A stretch of 64,000 nucleotides of DNA from Pseudomonas sp. ACM7 (GCF_004136015.1 NZ_CP024866.1:512327-576326); one strand, 5' to 3'. Shown: positions 35,305 through 45,236, counted from the first letter of the stretch. Notes: generated by a model from the letters alone, not told the origin. Numbers and translations are program-made.

Positions 35305-36126
35305 ATGCGGACCCTCGAACTGGCCGGCGTCAATGTACCGGTCATAGGCCAAGGCACCTGGCGCATGGGCGAAGATCGTTCCCGGCACACCCAGGAAGTG
35401 GCGGCATTGCGCCTGGGCATCGAATTGGGCATGACCCTCATCGACACTGCTGAAATGTACGGCGAGGGCGGCGCTGAGGAAGTGGTCGGTGAAGCCATCG
35501 CCGGCAGGCGTGACGAAGTGTTTCTGGTCAGCAAGGTTTACCCGCACAACGCCAGCCGCAAAGGTATCCCCCAGGCGTGCGAACGCAGTCTGCGGCGGCT
35601 GGATACCGATTACATCGATCTCTACCTGCTGCACTGGCGCGGCCAGTACCCCCTCGAAGAAACGGTCGAAGCCTTCGAGCGCCTGCGCGAAGAAGGCAAG
35701 ATCGGTCGCTGGGGCGTCTCCAATTTTGATGTCGACGACCTGGAGGAACTGGCCTCACCGGCCTGTGCCACCAATCAGGTGCTCTACAACCTGGAAGAAC
35801 GCGGCATCGAGTTTGATCTGTTGCCCTGGAGTCGCCAGCATCAAATGCCGGTCATGGCCTACTGTCCGATCGGTCAGGGTGGGCCTATGCTGAACCATAC
35901 AACGCTCAAACAAATAGCCGCCCGTCACCGTGTGACGCCGGCCCAGGTAGCGCTGGCATGGATGCTGCGTAAGGAAGGCGTGATCGCCATCCCCAAAGCG
36001 GTCCGACCCGAGCACGTGCAACTCAACGCGCAAGCCGCACAATTGCAATTGGAGACTGGGGATCTGGAGGCGCTGGACCAGGCGTTTCGCGCGCCACAAC
36101 GCAAACAGCGGTTGGCCATGGTCTGA
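35305..36126 (+). CDS. Aldo/keto reductase
   Basis: A 273-residue NADPH-dependent (beta/alpha)8-barrel oxidoreductase. The catalytic tetrad is visible: Asp in LIDTAEMYG with Tyr, Lys in FLVSKVYPHN, and His in YLLHWRG. The C-terminal IPKAVRPEHVQLNA segment is the NADP-phosphate-binding motif. It is preceded by AAAGGAGG at 7 nt. The length is short for the superfamily, like the 2,5-diketogluconate reductase-type AKR5 group. Substrate unknown. It lies 29 bp before the DUF1810 gene, so the two may be co-transcribed. Confidence 0.93.
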   Translation: MRTLELAGVNVPVIGQGTWRMGEDRSRHTQEVAALRLGIELGMTLIDTAEMYGEGGAEEVVGEAIAGRRDEVFLVSKVYPHNASRKGIPQACERSLRRLDTDYIDLYLLHWRGQYPLEETVEAFERLREEGKIGRWGVSNFDVDDLEELASPACATNQVLYNLEERGIEFDLLPWSRQHQMPVMAYCPIGQGGPMLNHTTLKQIAARHRVTPAQVALAWMLRKEGVIAIPKAVRPEHVQLNAQAAQLQLETGDLEALDQAFRAPQRKQRLAMV

Positions 36127-36155
36127 GCCATCGCAGTCTGTCAGAGGGCTTCGGC

Positions 36156-36626
36156 ATGAGAAGCACTGATCAGGACGATTCCTTTAATCTGCAACGCTTT
36201 ATCCAGGCACAGGACCCGGTGTTCAAACGGGTCCAGGCCGAGCTGAACGCCGGTCACAAGCGCAGTCACTGGATGTGGTTCATCTTTCCGCAACTCTCAG
36301 GATTGGGCGGCAGCGAGATGTCCCGCCACTTTGCCATTCGTTCCAAAGAGGAAGCCGCGGCGTACCTCAACCATCCGCTGCTGGGTTCACGGTTGCGCAC
36401 CTGCACGCAATTGGTGCTGAACATCGAAAAAAGCTCGATTGCCGGCATATTCGGCCATCCCGACGATCTCAAGTTCCACTCTTCCATGACGCTGTTCGCC
36501 CAGGTTGCCGGCGCTAACAGCGACTTTCATCGAGCACTTGACCAGTATTTCCATGGCATCCTGGATGACTGGACGTTGTTGCTGCTCGACTCAAAACAGG
36601 CCCAACTGCCCACCAATCAGGGTTGA
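36156..36626 (+). CDS. DUF1810 family protein
   Basis: A 156-residue cytoplasmic protein with the DUF1810 pattern: [21 protein letters not shown], the invariant [26 protein letters not shown] and [15 protein letters not shown]. The family is widespread and distantly related to NADAR-type proteins, but its role is unknown. The 3' end overlaps that of the convergent polB by 36 bp, an unusually large antisense overlap. Confidence 0.93.
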   Translation: MRSTDQDDSFNLQRFIQAQDPVFKRVQAELNAGHKRSHWMWFIFPQLSGLGGSEMSRHFAIRSKEEAAAYLNHPLLGSRLRTCTQLVLNIEKSSIAGIFGHPDDLKFHSSMTLFAQVAGANSDFHRALDQYFHGILDDWTLLLLDSKQAQLPTNQG

Positions 36627-38951
36627 AAAGTCGTCGTCCACGAAGGGCAGAATGGCGTCCGCCACCGGTTGCAGTTGCCGGGTGACGTAGTGGTCGTAGT
36701 CGATGGGCGCGCTGCGGATTTCCAGCGGCTCGGGCCCGGCGACGGTGATCACGTAACTGATCCAGCCACCGTTCTGGTATTGCCGCGGACGGCCCTGCTG
36801 GTCGTTGTAATCATCGGCAATCCGCGCAGCCCGCACATGCGGCGGCACATTGCGCTGATAGTCATCGAGGGTGCGGCGCAGGCGCTTGCGGTAGATCAGG
36901 CGATCGTCGAACTCCCCCGCCAACGTCTTGCGCACGTAGTCGCGCACATAATCCTGATAGGGTTTGCGATTGAAGATGCGCAGGTACAGCTCCTGCTGGA
37001 ATTGCCGGGCCAGCGGCGACCAGTCGGTGCGCACGGTTTCCAGGCCTTTGTAGACCATTTCGTCGGTGCCATCGGCGCGGGTCACAAGCCCCGCATAGCG
37101 TTTCTTGCTGCCCTCCTCGGCGCCGCGAATGGTCGGCATCAGAAAGCGCTTGTAGTGGGTTTCGAACTGCAACTCCAACGCACTTTCCAGACCGTATTCC
37201 TGCCGCACATGCTCGCGCCACCACTGGTTGACGTGATCCACCAGCGCGCGGCCGATCTGTGCGGCTTCTTGTTGACCGTGCGCACGGCGCAGCCAGACGA
37301 AGGTCGAGTCGGTGTCGCCGTAAATCACTGTGTGGCCCTGGGCTTCGATCAGCTGTCGCGTACGCAGCATGATCTCGTGACCGCGCAGCGTGATGGACGA
37401 CGCCAGGCGTGTATCGAAGAAGCGGCAACCGCTGGAACCGAGCACACCGTAAAAGGCGTTCATGATGATCTTCAGGGCCTGGGACAGCGGCGCGTTGTGT
37501 TCGCGCTTGGCGGTTTCGCGACCTTCGGCGACCCGGGCGACGATGGCGGGCAGGCAATGCCGGGTTCTGGAAAAACGCGCACCGCGAAAGCCTGGCACCG
37601 ACTCGCTGTCCTCGGGATGTTTAAGCCCCTCGATCAAGCCCACCGGGTCGATGAGGAAGGTACGGATGATCGATGGATAAAGGCTTTTGTAGTCGAGCAC
37701 CAACACCGACTCGTACAGGCCCGGTTGCGAGTCCATGACAAAACCGCCGGGGCTGGCCTGCGCAGGCTTGTTCCCAAGGTTCGGCGCAACGAAACCCTGG
37801 CGATGCATCAGCGGCATGTAAAGGTGCGTGAACGCCGCCACCGAGCCGCCGCTGCGATCCGCCGGCAACCCGGTGACGCTGGCCCGTTCCAGCAGGAAGG
37901 TCAGCAGCTCGGTCTTGGCGAAAATCCGCGTCACCAGCTCGCAGTCCTTGAGGTTGTACTTGGCCAGGGCCGGTTTGTCCTCGGCGAACATGCGGTTGAT
38001 TTCGTCCATGCGCTGGTACGGATTGTCGATCGACTTGCCCTCGCCAAGCAGGGTTTGCGCGACGTTTTCCAGGCTGAACGAAGGAAAACTCCAGGTCGCC
38101 GAACGCAGGGATTCGATCCCATCGATGATTAGCCGGCCGGCGGCCGAAGCGAAGTAATGGTTGCGGCTACCGTGTTCGCGCCACTGCATTTCTTCGCCGC
38201 CACGCCCCAGTTTCAGCGGCACCGCCAGGCGCCGGGCGTGTTCGTGGAGCACGCGCAGGTCGAACTGTACGACGTTCCAGCCGATGATCGCGTCGGGGTC
38301 ATGGCGGGCGAACCATTCGTTGAGTTTTTTCAGCAGCAGGGTTCGGGAATCGCAGTATTCGAGCTGGAAATCCACTGCGCTGTCGTCGCCATTGGGCGGG
38401 CCGAGCATGTAGACCTGGCGCTCGCCGCAGCCTTCCAGGGCGATGGAGTACAGCTCGCCCTGAGCGGTGGTTTCGATGTCCAGGGAGACCAGCCTGAGGC
38501 TCGGGCGATAGTCGGGGTCGGGTTTCATCTGCGCATCGAGCAGCAGGCCCTCGGTGTTCGGCGTGCCACTGAACCGGACCGGTGCGGTGATGAAACGCTC
38601 CATCATGTAGCGTTCCGGCGGGCGCACGTCGGCTTCGAAGATGTCGACGCCGGCCTTGCGCAGCGCGGTTTCCAGGCGTATCAACTGGCCGTGCTGCTGG
38701 CAATACAGACCGAGCACCGGGCGGTGCTCGAAATCCAGCAACGCCAACGGCCGCAGCTCGACGTTCTTTTCGCCGCGCAGCAGCGCTTCGGCCTGCTCAC
38801 GCTGGGCTGCGGGGATGAACGCCACCGACGGTTGATGAGGCAGGCGGATCCGCTGGGGACCGGTGTCGGTCGCCAGCCAGAACTCGACTTCCGTACCGGC
38901 CGGGGTATCACGCCAATGCCGGGTCAGGACGAAGCCCCGCTGTAAATCCAC
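36591..38951 (-). CDS. polB: DNA polymerase II (family B)
   Basis: A 786-residue family B polymerase with proofreading, SOS-related in E. coli, used in replication restart and translesion synthesis. Exonuclease motifs are LDIETT (Exo I), [11 protein letters not shown] (Exo II) and YNLKDCELV (Exo III). Polymerase motifs are DYKSLYPSI (A), [15 protein letters not shown] (B) and YGDTDST (C). The start is a GTG at 38951 (or 38954), with TGAGG 5-8 nt upstream, giving a [12 protein letters not shown] start like other Pseudomonas PolB. A TTG at 38984 is less likely. No LexA box was identified by eye. Confidence 0.95.
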   Translation of the reverse strand: MDLQRGFVLTRHWRDTPAGTEVEFWLATDTGPQRIRLPHQPSVAFIPAAQREQAEALLRGEKNVELRPLALLDFEHRPVLGLYCQQHGQLIRLETALRKAGVDIFEADVRPPERYMMERFITAPVRFSGTPNTEGLLLDAQMKPDPDYRPSLRLVSLDIETTAQGELYSIALEGCGERQVYMLGPPNGDDSAVDFQLEYCDSRTLLLKKLNEWFARHDPDAIIGWNVVQFDLRVLHEHARRLAVPLKLGRGGEEMQWREHGSRNHYFASAAGRLIIDGIESLRSATWSFPSFSLENVAQTLLGEGKSIDNPYQRMDEINRMFAEDKPALAKYNLKDCELVTRIFAKTELLTFLLERASVTGLPADRSGGSVAAFTHLYMPLMHRQGFVAPNLGNKPAQASPGGFVMDSQPGLYESVLVLDYKSLYPSIIRTFLIDPVGLIEGLKHPEDSESVPGFRGARFSRTRHCLPAIVARVAEGRETAKREHNAPLSQALKIIMNAFYGVLGSSGCRFFDTRLASSITLRGHEIMLRTRQLIEAQGHTVIYGDTDSTFVWLRRAHGQQEAAQIGRALVDHVNQWWREHVRQEYGLESALELQFETHYKRFLMPTIRGAEEGSKKRYAGLVTRADGTDEMVYKGLETVRTDWSPLARQFQQELYLRIFNRKPYQDYVRDYVRKTLAGEFDDRLIYRKRLRRTLDDYQRNVPPHVRAARIADDYNDQQGRPRQYQNGGWISYVITVAGPEPLEIRSAPIDYDHYVTRQLQPVADAILPFVDDDFSTLIGGQLGLF

Positions 38952-39046
38952 CACTGCAACCTCAAGATTTGATTCAAGGCGCAATTCTACGCGTCATCGA
39001 AGGCGATAGCCCGTCTGGCTCCAACGTCTCGGACAGACCCGGAACC

Positions 39047-39136
39047 TGTGGGAGCGAGCTTGCTCGCGATAGCGGTGTGTCAGTCAATACAGGTGTCCAC
39101 TGATCCACCGCTATCGCGAGCAAGCTCGCTCCCACA
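39047..39136. repeat. REP family A inverted pair
   Basis: Two family A arms with GATAGCGGT-type flanks, inverted around a short centre, in the 354-bp spacer between polB and the CBS-protein gene. The rest of this spacer (39137-39305) holds no gene and presumably the CBS-gene promoter. Confidence 0.92.
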
Positions 39137-39305
39137 GGGTTTTGATGGAGCCCATGGATGAGGGAATAACTGTGGAATACACCAGGTTTTCGGAAGAAAA
39201 ACCGCTGAATGGCGTTTTTTGCGTGTTATCTGCCGCTTTCTCCCTTGCCCTCAGCGCCTGTGTCTACGATTCTTCAAGGACAACGACAACACCTGAGAAA
39301 CTGCC

Positions 39306-39746
39306 ATGAAAACCGTCGCCCAACTGCTGAAGTTAAAGGCTGAACAGAATCATGAAGTCCACACCATTGCGCCGCATCAAATGGTGCTGGAAGCGCTGAT
39401 GGTCATGGCCGCCAAAAACGTCGGCGCCTTGCCGGTCCTGAAGAATGGCGAGGTCGTTGGCATCATCAGCGAGCGTGACTATGCGCGCAAACTCGTGCTC
39501 AAGGGCCGTTCCTCCGTCGGTACGCCGGTCGAAGACATCATGGTGTCGCCGGTGATCACCGTGGACACCCATCAAACCGTCGAAACCTGCATGGGCATCA
39601 TGTCCGACAAACGCCTGCGCCACTTGCCGGTGGTGGAAAACGGCCAGTTGATCGGCTTGCTGTCAATCGGCGACCTGGTTAAGGAGGCCATCGCCGAACA
39701 GGCTGAGCTGATTCGCCAGTTGGAGCAGTACATCCGCGGCGAATAG
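39306..39746 (+). CDS. CBS domain-pair protein
   Basis: A 146-residue protein made almost entirely of two CBS motifs (about residues 15-70 and 80-135), seen as VGALPVLKNGEVVGIISERDYARKL and LRHLPVVENGQLIGLLSIGDLVKEAI. CBS pairs bind adenosine nucleotides and act as energy sensors, usually regulating partner proteins. It is a standalone form with no obvious partner nearby. Convergent with the GST gene, only 1 bp apart. Confidence 0.93.
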   Translation: MKTVAQLLKLKAEQNHEVHTIAPHQMVLEALMVMAAKNVGALPVLKNGEVVGIISERDYARKLVLKGRSSVGTPVEDIMVSPVITVDTHQTVETCMGIMSDKRLRHLPVVENGQLIGLLSIGDLVKEAIAEQAELIRQLEQYIRGE

Positions 39747-39747
39747 A

Positions 39748-40371
39748 TCAATCCGGCCAATGCCGCGCGAAGACCGGTGCCAATGTCGGGTGCCGGTCGA
39801 TGCGCGTAAGCCACGCGAAAAACCCAGGCCTTGCACTGCGTAAATGTTCCCGGCTACCCGCCCATCTGGAAACCACAGCCGCCAGCACATCCAGCGCCCC
39901 CGGCATCTCGTCGCCCAGGTACAAATCACCCGAAAACTGATCGGCAAACACCTCCCAACTCCTGTGCAGTCGCGCGCGGGCGCCGGCCATGAGGTTTTGC
40001 CTGGACGATTCATCGGCCTCGGCCAACCAGCGCTCGGGGTAGTCGATGATGCCAATGGCCGAATAGCAATTGCTGACGATGTACACCAAGCCGCGAATGA
40101 CCTGATCACGCGCAGCGGTGTTTTTCGGCAACAGGTTTGATTTGGGGAACGTGAGCCCCAGGTGAATCAGAATCGCCGCGCTCTCGGTGAGAACGCTGCC
40201 ATCGGGCAATTGCAGCGTCGGGATCTGCTTGAGCGGATTGAGTTTCTCCAGCGCGTGGGTCGCCTCGGGAGAGGTTTCAACGTCGATGAAGCGGTAAGGG
40301 ATTTCGCAAAGCTCCAGTGCCGCTTCTATCGCGGCAGCGCCGGAGTTCTGGTGTCCGTATAGCTGGTACAT
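39748..40371 (-). CDS. Glutathione S-transferase family protein
   Basis: A 207-residue GST from the ATG at 40371. The N-terminal thioredoxin-fold domain includes YQLYGHQNSGAAAIEAALELCEIPYRFIDVE, the cis-Pro loop NPLKQIPTLQLPDGSVLTESAAI with the Glu-Ser pair that binds the gamma-glutamyl group, and a helical C-terminal domain. The start is chosen because the MYQLYGH beginning is typical of the fold; the upstream extension has no counterpart. Substrate unknown. Confidence 0.9.
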   Translation of the reverse strand: MYQLYGHQNSGAAAIEAALELCEIPYRFIDVETSPEATHALEKLNPLKQIPTLQLPDGSVLTESAAILIHLGLTFPKSNLLPKNTAARDQVIRGLVYIVSNCYSAIGIIDYPERWLAEADESSRQNLMAGARARLHRSWEVFADQFSGDLYLGDEMPGALDVLAAVVSRWAGSREHLRSARPGFFAWLTRIDRHPTLAPVFARHWPD

Positions 40372-40610
40372 ATCGCGCGCTCCTGGCGAAACGAACAGAG
40401 TCAGTAGACGAGTGAGCACGAGGCACGTTCCCGTCATCGGCCAGTCTAGTCGGTGAACAAGGGCGCGGCTGAGCCATGCTCGCGTGAGGTGCCTCGTCCT
40501 TCCTATAATTGCCGTCGATGTTCACCATCACGGCAATGAAGTTCTCATAAAAAATCCGCGGCGTAACATCAGCTCCAGCCCCAACAACTACACCCCCGGA
40601 GCACACCATC

Positions 40611-40817
40611 ATGAAACGCCAAATCCTCCTCAGCATCGCTTTCTCGGTTTTTGCAGTTAACGCTTTCGCCGCTACCTCTGTTCACCCGGTTGTCGCCGAA
40701 GGCGGCTCGGATCGTCTGATTGAAAGTCGTGTGGCCGAAGGTGGTTCGGATCGTTTGATCGAAAACCGCGTTGCTGAGGGTGGTTCGGATCGCCTGATCG
40801 AAAGCCGCGCGGCATAA
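40611..40817 (+). CDS. Secreted protein of three tandem VAEGGSDRLIE(S/N)R repeats
   Basis: A 68-residue product: a signal peptide (MKRQILLSIAFSVFAVNAFA), then TSVHPV and three 13-residue repeats, VAEGGSDRLIESR, VAEGGSDRLIENR and VAEGGSDRLIESR, ending AA. The repeats differ by one residue and recur at 39-nt intervals in the DNA, so they arose by tandem duplication. CCGGAGCACACCATC precedes the ATG (GGAG at about 9 nt), and a terminator follows. The mature protein is small, charged and probably exported to the periplasm or outside. Function unknown. Confidence 0.85.
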   Translation: MKRQILLSIAFSVFAVNAFAATSVHPVVAEGGSDRLIESRVAEGGSDRLIENRVAEGGSDRLIESRAA

Positions 40818-40846
40818 ATGATTGGCTTTACCACGGTACTCAGTGA

Positions 40847-40878
40847 AAAACCCGGCCTCATCAGCCGGTTTTTTTTAT
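40847..40878 (+). terminator. Terminator of the repeat-protein gene
   Basis: A hairpin AACCCGGC...AGCCGGTT with a bulge, followed by TTTTTT, about 30 bp after the stop. Confidence 0.85.
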
Positions 40879-40923
40879 GCCTGCGATTATCCGGAACTCA
40901 TGCGGTGTCTGGGTTTGCGCCAA

Positions 40924-41017
40924 GATCGCAGCCTCGTTGCACTCGACAGCTCCTACAGGAGGAATGCAAAACCCTTGTAGGAGCTGTCGAGTGCAACGAG
41001 GCTCCGATCTTTTGATC
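40924..41017. repeat. REP family B inverted pair
   Basis: Arms GATCGCAGCCTCGTTGCACTC... and the inverse lie around a 23-bp centre. The insert (TCGTTGCACTCGAC) is the same kind as in the 12706-12806 copy, showing a shared sub-type. Confidence 0.92.
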
Positions 41018-41018
41018 T

Positions 41019-42110
41019 TCAACCACCCTTGGCCATGCAACGCTGATAACGCTCATCGACCCGCTTGGCAAACCACGCCGTGGTGAGTTTGCGGGTGATT
41101 TTCGGGCTTTGCAGCGCAATCCCCGGCAACACCGCGCGCGGTAATGGCCGACCTTCCGCCTCTTCGGCCAGGGCGAAAACCCGTGCATAGAGCTGGGTGT
41201 CCTCGAATTCGAAGTTTTTGCCCTCCTCCAATTGGTCCCGAATGGTCGGATTGCGCATGCCCAGTTGCTTGCCGAGCGTGCGCACCGCCAATTCCGTGGT
41301 GCCAGGCATGATCGAATCGTACCGGACCAGGTCACCATCCAGCGCCAGCGGTATGCCCGACGCGCGACTCACCGCGTTCTGAAACGCGGCATTGCGACTG
41401 GCGTACCAACCGGCATTGAAATCGGCAAAGCGATACAGCGGTTGTTTGTAGCTCACCGGATAACCGAGCAAGTGGGCGATACCGAAGTACAGGCCGCCGC
41501 GACGACTGAACACTTCATGACGGATCGAGCCTTCCACTGGGTACGGATACGCCTTCGCCTGTTGCTCGGCGAAATCGATGCTGACCTGCATCGGCCCACC
41601 GGTGTGCACCGGATTGAACCCACCGAACAGCGTCCGGCCCATGGGCACCATGCCGATGAAGTCATCGAAGATCGCGCTGAGTTCTTTTTCACTGCGCGCC
41701 GCATTGAGTCGGTCGCTGTAGCTTTTGCCGTTGGATGAACTCACCTGCAGCGCACCGCTCACCAGCAGGCCGGGAATGTGGGCTTTGTCGGCACGGCGGT
41801 CGATCTCCTCGCGGGCGATTTTGCCCAGGCCCGGTACCGGCGGGTCCACCTGAAAGGTCGACTCCTGCTCGGTGACCGCCAGTACCGAGCACAGGTTTTG
41901 GGTGGATGGATAAATATTCTGGGCAGCAAATGCTGCGTAAATATCGGTAGCCCAGCCCTGGCGATCGGTGGTTTTGGCCGGCAGCAGGCGCACGATCTCG
42001 GCCTTGACCTCGGCAGGCTTGCGCGCAGGAAGCTCTTGCGTGCGCTGAGTGCCGCAACCGGCCAGCACCAGCAGCGCGGCGACGCTCATCATCAATCGAT
42101 TGGCTTGCAT
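41019..42110 (-). CDS. DUF1615 family lipoprotein
   Basis: A 363-residue product with a type II signal (MQANRLMMSVAALLVLAGC, Cys19) and the DUF1615 region: EQESTFQVDPPVPGLGKIAREEIDRRADKAHIP, then FNPVHTGGPMQVSIDFAEQQAK and LYFGIAHLLGYP. The segment EQESTF and the GPMQV motif resemble lysozyme-fold murein enzymes, so a lytic-transglycosylase-like fold is possible; this is inference. It is predicted to be an outer- or inner-membrane lipoprotein. It follows a REP pair at its 3' end and is monocistronic. Confidence 0.88.
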   Translation of the reverse strand: MQANRLMMSVAALLVLAGCGTQRTQELPARKPAEVKAEIVRLLPAKTTDRQGWATDIYAAFAAQNIYPSTQNLCSVLAVTEQESTFQVDPPVPGLGKIAREEIDRRADKAHIPGLLVSGALQVSSSNGKSYSDRLNAARSEKELSAIFDDFIGMVPMGRTLFGGFNPVHTGGPMQVSIDFAEQQAKAYPYPVEGSIRHEVFSRRGGLYFGIAHLLGYPVSYKQPLYRFADFNAGWYASRNAAFQNAVSRASGIPLALDGDLVRYDSIMPGTTELAVRTLGKQLGMRNPTIRDQLEEGKNFEFEDTQLYARVFALAEEAEGRPLPRAVLPGIALQSPKITRKLTTAWFAKRVDERYQRCMAKGG

Positions 42111-42293
42111 GTTGCTCCATCAAATCCGTTGAGCCGGGGTAACCATACGATCAATGGCCTGGCGCAGGCTATGACTCTCGCCGCCCACTGCTGTTCCCCA
42201 TAGCAGCGCGGGGCCTTTTTCCGTTTGGCAGACAACCTGCCCGTCTGTCGCGGCTGAACCATACTTGAGCCACACACCGAGGAGGACAGTCTC

Positions 42294-43829
42294 ATGAACC
42301 GTAGCGACGTTCTGATCATCGGCGCCGGCCCGACCGGGCTGGTGTTGGCGTTGTGGCTGAGCAAGCTTGGCGTGCAAGTGCGCATCATCGACAAGACGTC
42401 GGCACCCGGAACCACTTCGCGGGCGCTGGCCGTGCAGGCGCGGACGCTGGAGCTGTATCGCCAGCTCGACCTCAGCAATGCGGTGGTGCAGAACGGCCAT
42501 CGTGTGGCCGCAGCGAACTTCTGGGTCAAGGGCGAACCCGTGGCGCGCTTGCCGCTGAGCCGCATCGGCGAAGGCCTGACACCCTATGCGTTTCTCGAAA
42601 TCTTTCCTCAGGACGAACACGAACGGCTGCTGATAGACCGCCTCGAAACCTTTGGCATCAAAGTGGAGCGCAACACGGCGCTGGAGAGTTTCCTGGAAAC
42701 CGGTGACGGCATCACCGCCTATCTGCGCTTGGCCGATGGTCAGGAGGAAACCTGCCAGGCCTGCTATCTGGCAGGTTGCGACGGTGCCCGGTCGATCGTG
42801 CGCAAGACCCTGGACACCGGATTTCCCGGCGGCACCTACCAGCACATTTTCTACGTCGCCGACGTGCAAGCCAGCGGGCCGACGTTCAATGGCGAACTGC
42901 ATGTGGATCTCGATGAAGCGGATTTTCTCGCGGTGTTTCCCTTGGCCGGTGAAGGCCGCGCCCGTCTGATCGGCACCGTACGCGACGAACGTGCCGACCA
43001 GGCCGAAACCCTGCAATTTGAAGACGTCAGCAGCTGGGCCATCGAACATATGAAAGTAAAGATCGAGCAACTGAACTGGTTCTCGACCTACCGCGTGCAT
43101 CATCGGGTGGCGGATCATTTTCGCACCGGGCGCGCGTTTCTATTGGGTGACGCCGCCCACGTCCACAGCCCCGCCGGTGGCCAGGGCATGAACACCGGCA
43201 TTGGCGATGCCATCAACCTCGCATGGAAACTCGCGGCGGTGCTGAGTGGCGCCGCTGAGGCCAAACTCCTCGATACTTACGAAACTGAACGCATCGCCTT
43301 TGCCCGAAAACTGGTCGCCACCACCGATCGGGTGTTCAGTTTTGTCACGGCCGAAGGGCGCATGGCCGATTTGCTGCGCACGCGTCTGGCGCCGTTCGTG
43401 ATTCCGAAAATGGCATCGTTTGAGGCGTCCCGCGAATTCCTGTTTCGCACGGTGTCGCAGATCACCTTGAATTATCGCGGGATGCCGCTGAGCACGGGCG
43501 TTGCCGGTCATGTTCACGGTGGCGACCGCCTGCCCTGGGCTCACGACGGAGAGGGGGACAATTTCGAATCGTTGAAGTGTTCGACCTGGCAGGTGCATGT
43601 GTATGGCGACACCAGCGACGAAATGATCGCCTGGTGCCACGAACATCATTTGCCGTTGCATGTTTTTGACTGGCGGCCGGCGTTTGAAGCGGCTGGCCTG
43701 GGGCGTAACGGGTTTTACCTGTTGCGGCCGGATACGTATGTGGCGATTGCCGATAACTCTGCCGATCCCAATGTGATCGAGCGGTACTTCCGGGACCACG
43801 GGATCAGGCCGTTTTTCGGCTCGCCCTGA
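42294..43829 (+). CDS. FAD-dependent aromatic monooxygenase (PheA/TfdB/UbiH type)
   Basis: A 511-residue class A flavoprotein hydroxylase. It has the N-terminal dinucleotide fold IIGAGPTGLVLALWLSKLGV, the middle DG motif CDGARSIVRKTL, and the second FAD motif LLGDAAHVHSPAGGQGMNTGIGDAINLAWKLAAVL. A C-terminal thioredoxin-like domain (WQVHVYGDTSDEMIAWC to the end) is typical of phenol-hydroxylase-type enzymes. The ATG follows GAGGAGG within 10 nt. The substrate is probably an aromatic or polyketide compound; no catabolic partners lie beside it. Confidence 0.9.
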   Translation: MNRSDVLIIGAGPTGLVLALWLSKLGVQVRIIDKTSAPGTTSRALAVQARTLELYRQLDLSNAVVQNGHRVAAANFWVKGEPVARLPLSRIGEGLTPYAFLEIFPQDEHERLLIDRLETFGIKVERNTALESFLETGDGITAYLRLADGQEETCQACYLAGCDGARSIVRKTLDTGFPGGTYQHIFYVADVQASGPTFNGELHVDLDEADFLAVFPLAGEGRARLIGTVRDERADQAETLQFEDVSSWAIEHMKVKIEQLNWFSTYRVHHRVADHFRTGRAFLLGDAAHVHSPAGGQGMNTGIGDAINLAWKLAAVLSGAAEAKLLDTYETERIAFARKLVATTDRVFSFVTAEGRMADLLRTRLAPFVIPKMASFEASREFLFRTVSQITLNYRGMPLSTGVAGHVHGGDRLPWAHDGEGDNFESLKCSTWQVHVYGDTSDEMIAWCHEHHLPLHVFDWRPAFEAAGLGRNGFYLLRPDTYVAIADNSADPNVIERYFRDHGIRPFFGSP

Positions 43830-43845
43830 TTCCACACAGTTCAAA

Positions 43846-43935
43846 TGTGGGAGCGAGCTTGCTCGCGATAGCAGTGTGTCAGTCAATTCAAGTGTCGACT
43901 GACATACCGCTATCGCGAGCAAGCTCGCTCCCACA
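43846..43935. repeat. REP family A inverted pair
   Basis: An inverted pair with arms of about 33 nt, 17 bp after the monooxygenase stop and 18 bp from the convergent hemB stop; it may serve as a joint transcription end. Confidence 0.92.
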
Positions 43936-43952
43936 GGGGGTTGTGGTGTTTG

Positions 43953-44927
43953 TCAGATCCCGGCCAGCGCCAGGTCCATCGCGAAGTAAGTGAAGATCAG
44001 ATCCGCCCCGGCCCGCTTGATCGCGCCAAGACTCTCACGCACCACGCGATCCTCATCGATCGCCCCGGCCTGGGCGGCGAATTTGATCATCGCGTACTCG
44101 CCACTCACCTGATACGCCGACAGCGGCAAACGCGAGGCTTCACGGATGTCGCGGATGATGTCCAGATACGCGCCGGCCGGTTTGACCATCAGCGCGTCGG
44201 CGCCTTCCTGCTCGTCCAGCAGGGATTCGCGCACGGCTTCGCGGCGGTTCATCGGGTTCATCTGATAGCTTTTGCGGTCGCCCTTGAGCGCGCTGCCGCC
44301 GGCTTCACGGAATGGACCGTAGAGCGCCGAGGCAAACTTGGTCGAATAGGCCATGATCGCGGTCTGGTTGAAACCCGCTTCATCGAGCGCCCGGCGAATG
44401 GCCTGGACCTGCCCGTCCATCGCGGCCGACGGGGCGATCACATCGGCGCCGGCACGGGCCGCGGCCACCGCTTGTTTGCCGAGGTTGATCAGGGTCTGGT
44501 CGTTGTCGACCTCATGGTTGTGCAGCACGCCGCAATGGCCGTGGTCGGTGTATTCACAGAAGCAGGTGTCGGACATCACGATCATGTCCGGCACCGCATC
44601 CTTGGCAATGCGCGACATGCGCGACACCAGACCGTTTTCGCTCCAGGTGTCACTGCCGTTGCCGTCCAAATGGTGCGACACGCCGAACGTCATCACCGAC
44701 TTGATCCCGGCCCGGGCATAACGCTCGATCTCGCCGGCCAGTTTCGACTCTGGAATACGCATCACGCCGGGCATGCTTTTGATCGGTACGAAGTCGTCGA
44801 TCTCTTCCTCGACGAAAATCGGCAGCACCAGATCATTCAAGCTGAACTCGGTTTCCTGGAACAGGCTGCGCAGGCTCGCATTGCGGCGCAGACGGCGTGG
44901 ACGTGCTTCGGGGAACTGACTGGACAT
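43953..44927 (-). CDS. hemB: Delta-aminolevulinic acid dehydratase (porphobilinogen synthase), zinc type
   Basis: A 324-residue enzyme that condenses two 5-aminolevulinates to porphobilinogen in tetrapyrrole synthesis. Schiff-base lysines are Lys197 (STKFAS) and Lys249 (MVKPAG). The metal loop [15 protein letters not shown] holds Cys122, Cys124 and Cys132, the zinc triad of E. coli HemB, whereas P. aeruginosa HemB is a Mg-type enzyme with Asp in this place. This gene may thus be a second, zinc-type paralogue; a Mg-type hemB would lie elsewhere. The ATG at 44927 has AGGAA upstream. Confidence 0.93.
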   Translation of the reverse strand: MSSQFPEARPRRLRRNASLRSLFQETEFSLNDLVLPIFVEEEIDDFVPIKSMPGVMRIPESKLAGEIERYARAGIKSVMTFGVSHHLDGNGSDTWSENGLVSRMSRIAKDAVPDMIVMSDTCFCEYTDHGHCGVLHNHEVDNDQTLINLGKQAVAAARAGADVIAPSAAMDGQVQAIRRALDEAGFNQTAIMAYSTKFASALYGPFREAGGSALKGDRKSYQMNPMNRREAVRESLLDEQEGADALMVKPAGAYLDIIRDIREASRLPLSAYQVSGEYAMIKFAAQAGAIDEDRVVRESLGAIKRAGADLIFTYFAMDLALAGI

Positions 44928-44983
44928 GAGGGGTTCCTGAAAAACAGAGGACGAGACGAAAGTCGTAGGGGGCCAAAGCTTAT

Positions 44984-45002
44984 GCCCTGCAAGGCGCAGG
45001 GC
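44984..45002 (-). other. Short hairpin in the hemB upstream region
   Basis: GCCCTGC/GCAGGGC with a 5-base loop, 57 bp before the hemB start. No U-run and no Zur-like palindrome is seen. Weak evidence for function. Confidence 0.35.
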
Positions 45003-45063
45003 ACAAACCTCAGACGCGGAATAAGCCCTTACCGGTTCGGCAATAATCACCGCGATACAAGCC

Positions 45064-45216
45064 TGTAGCAGCTGCCGAGCCCGCGAGCCCGCGAGGCTGC
45101 GTTCGGCCGCGAAGCGGTCGTAGTCCGGTGAACGCGATCTACTGAAAGAACACGGTTGCAGGTTTTACGACCGCTTCGCGGCCGAACGCAGCCTCGCGGG
45201 CTCGGCAGCTGCTACA
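45064..45216. repeat. REP family C inverted pair
   Basis: Arms TGTAGCAGCTGCCGAGCC... extending about 55 nt inward are inverted around a short centre, between the hemB promoter side and the phzF-like gene end. Confidence 0.9.
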
Positions 45217-45236
45217 GGGTTTTGCGGCAAGTTCTG

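Noticed and set aside
36669..38132. Long open frame antisense to polB (487 codons)
   Set aside because: All polymerase and exonuclease motifs are on the other strand; this frame is open because of GC-biased third positions.
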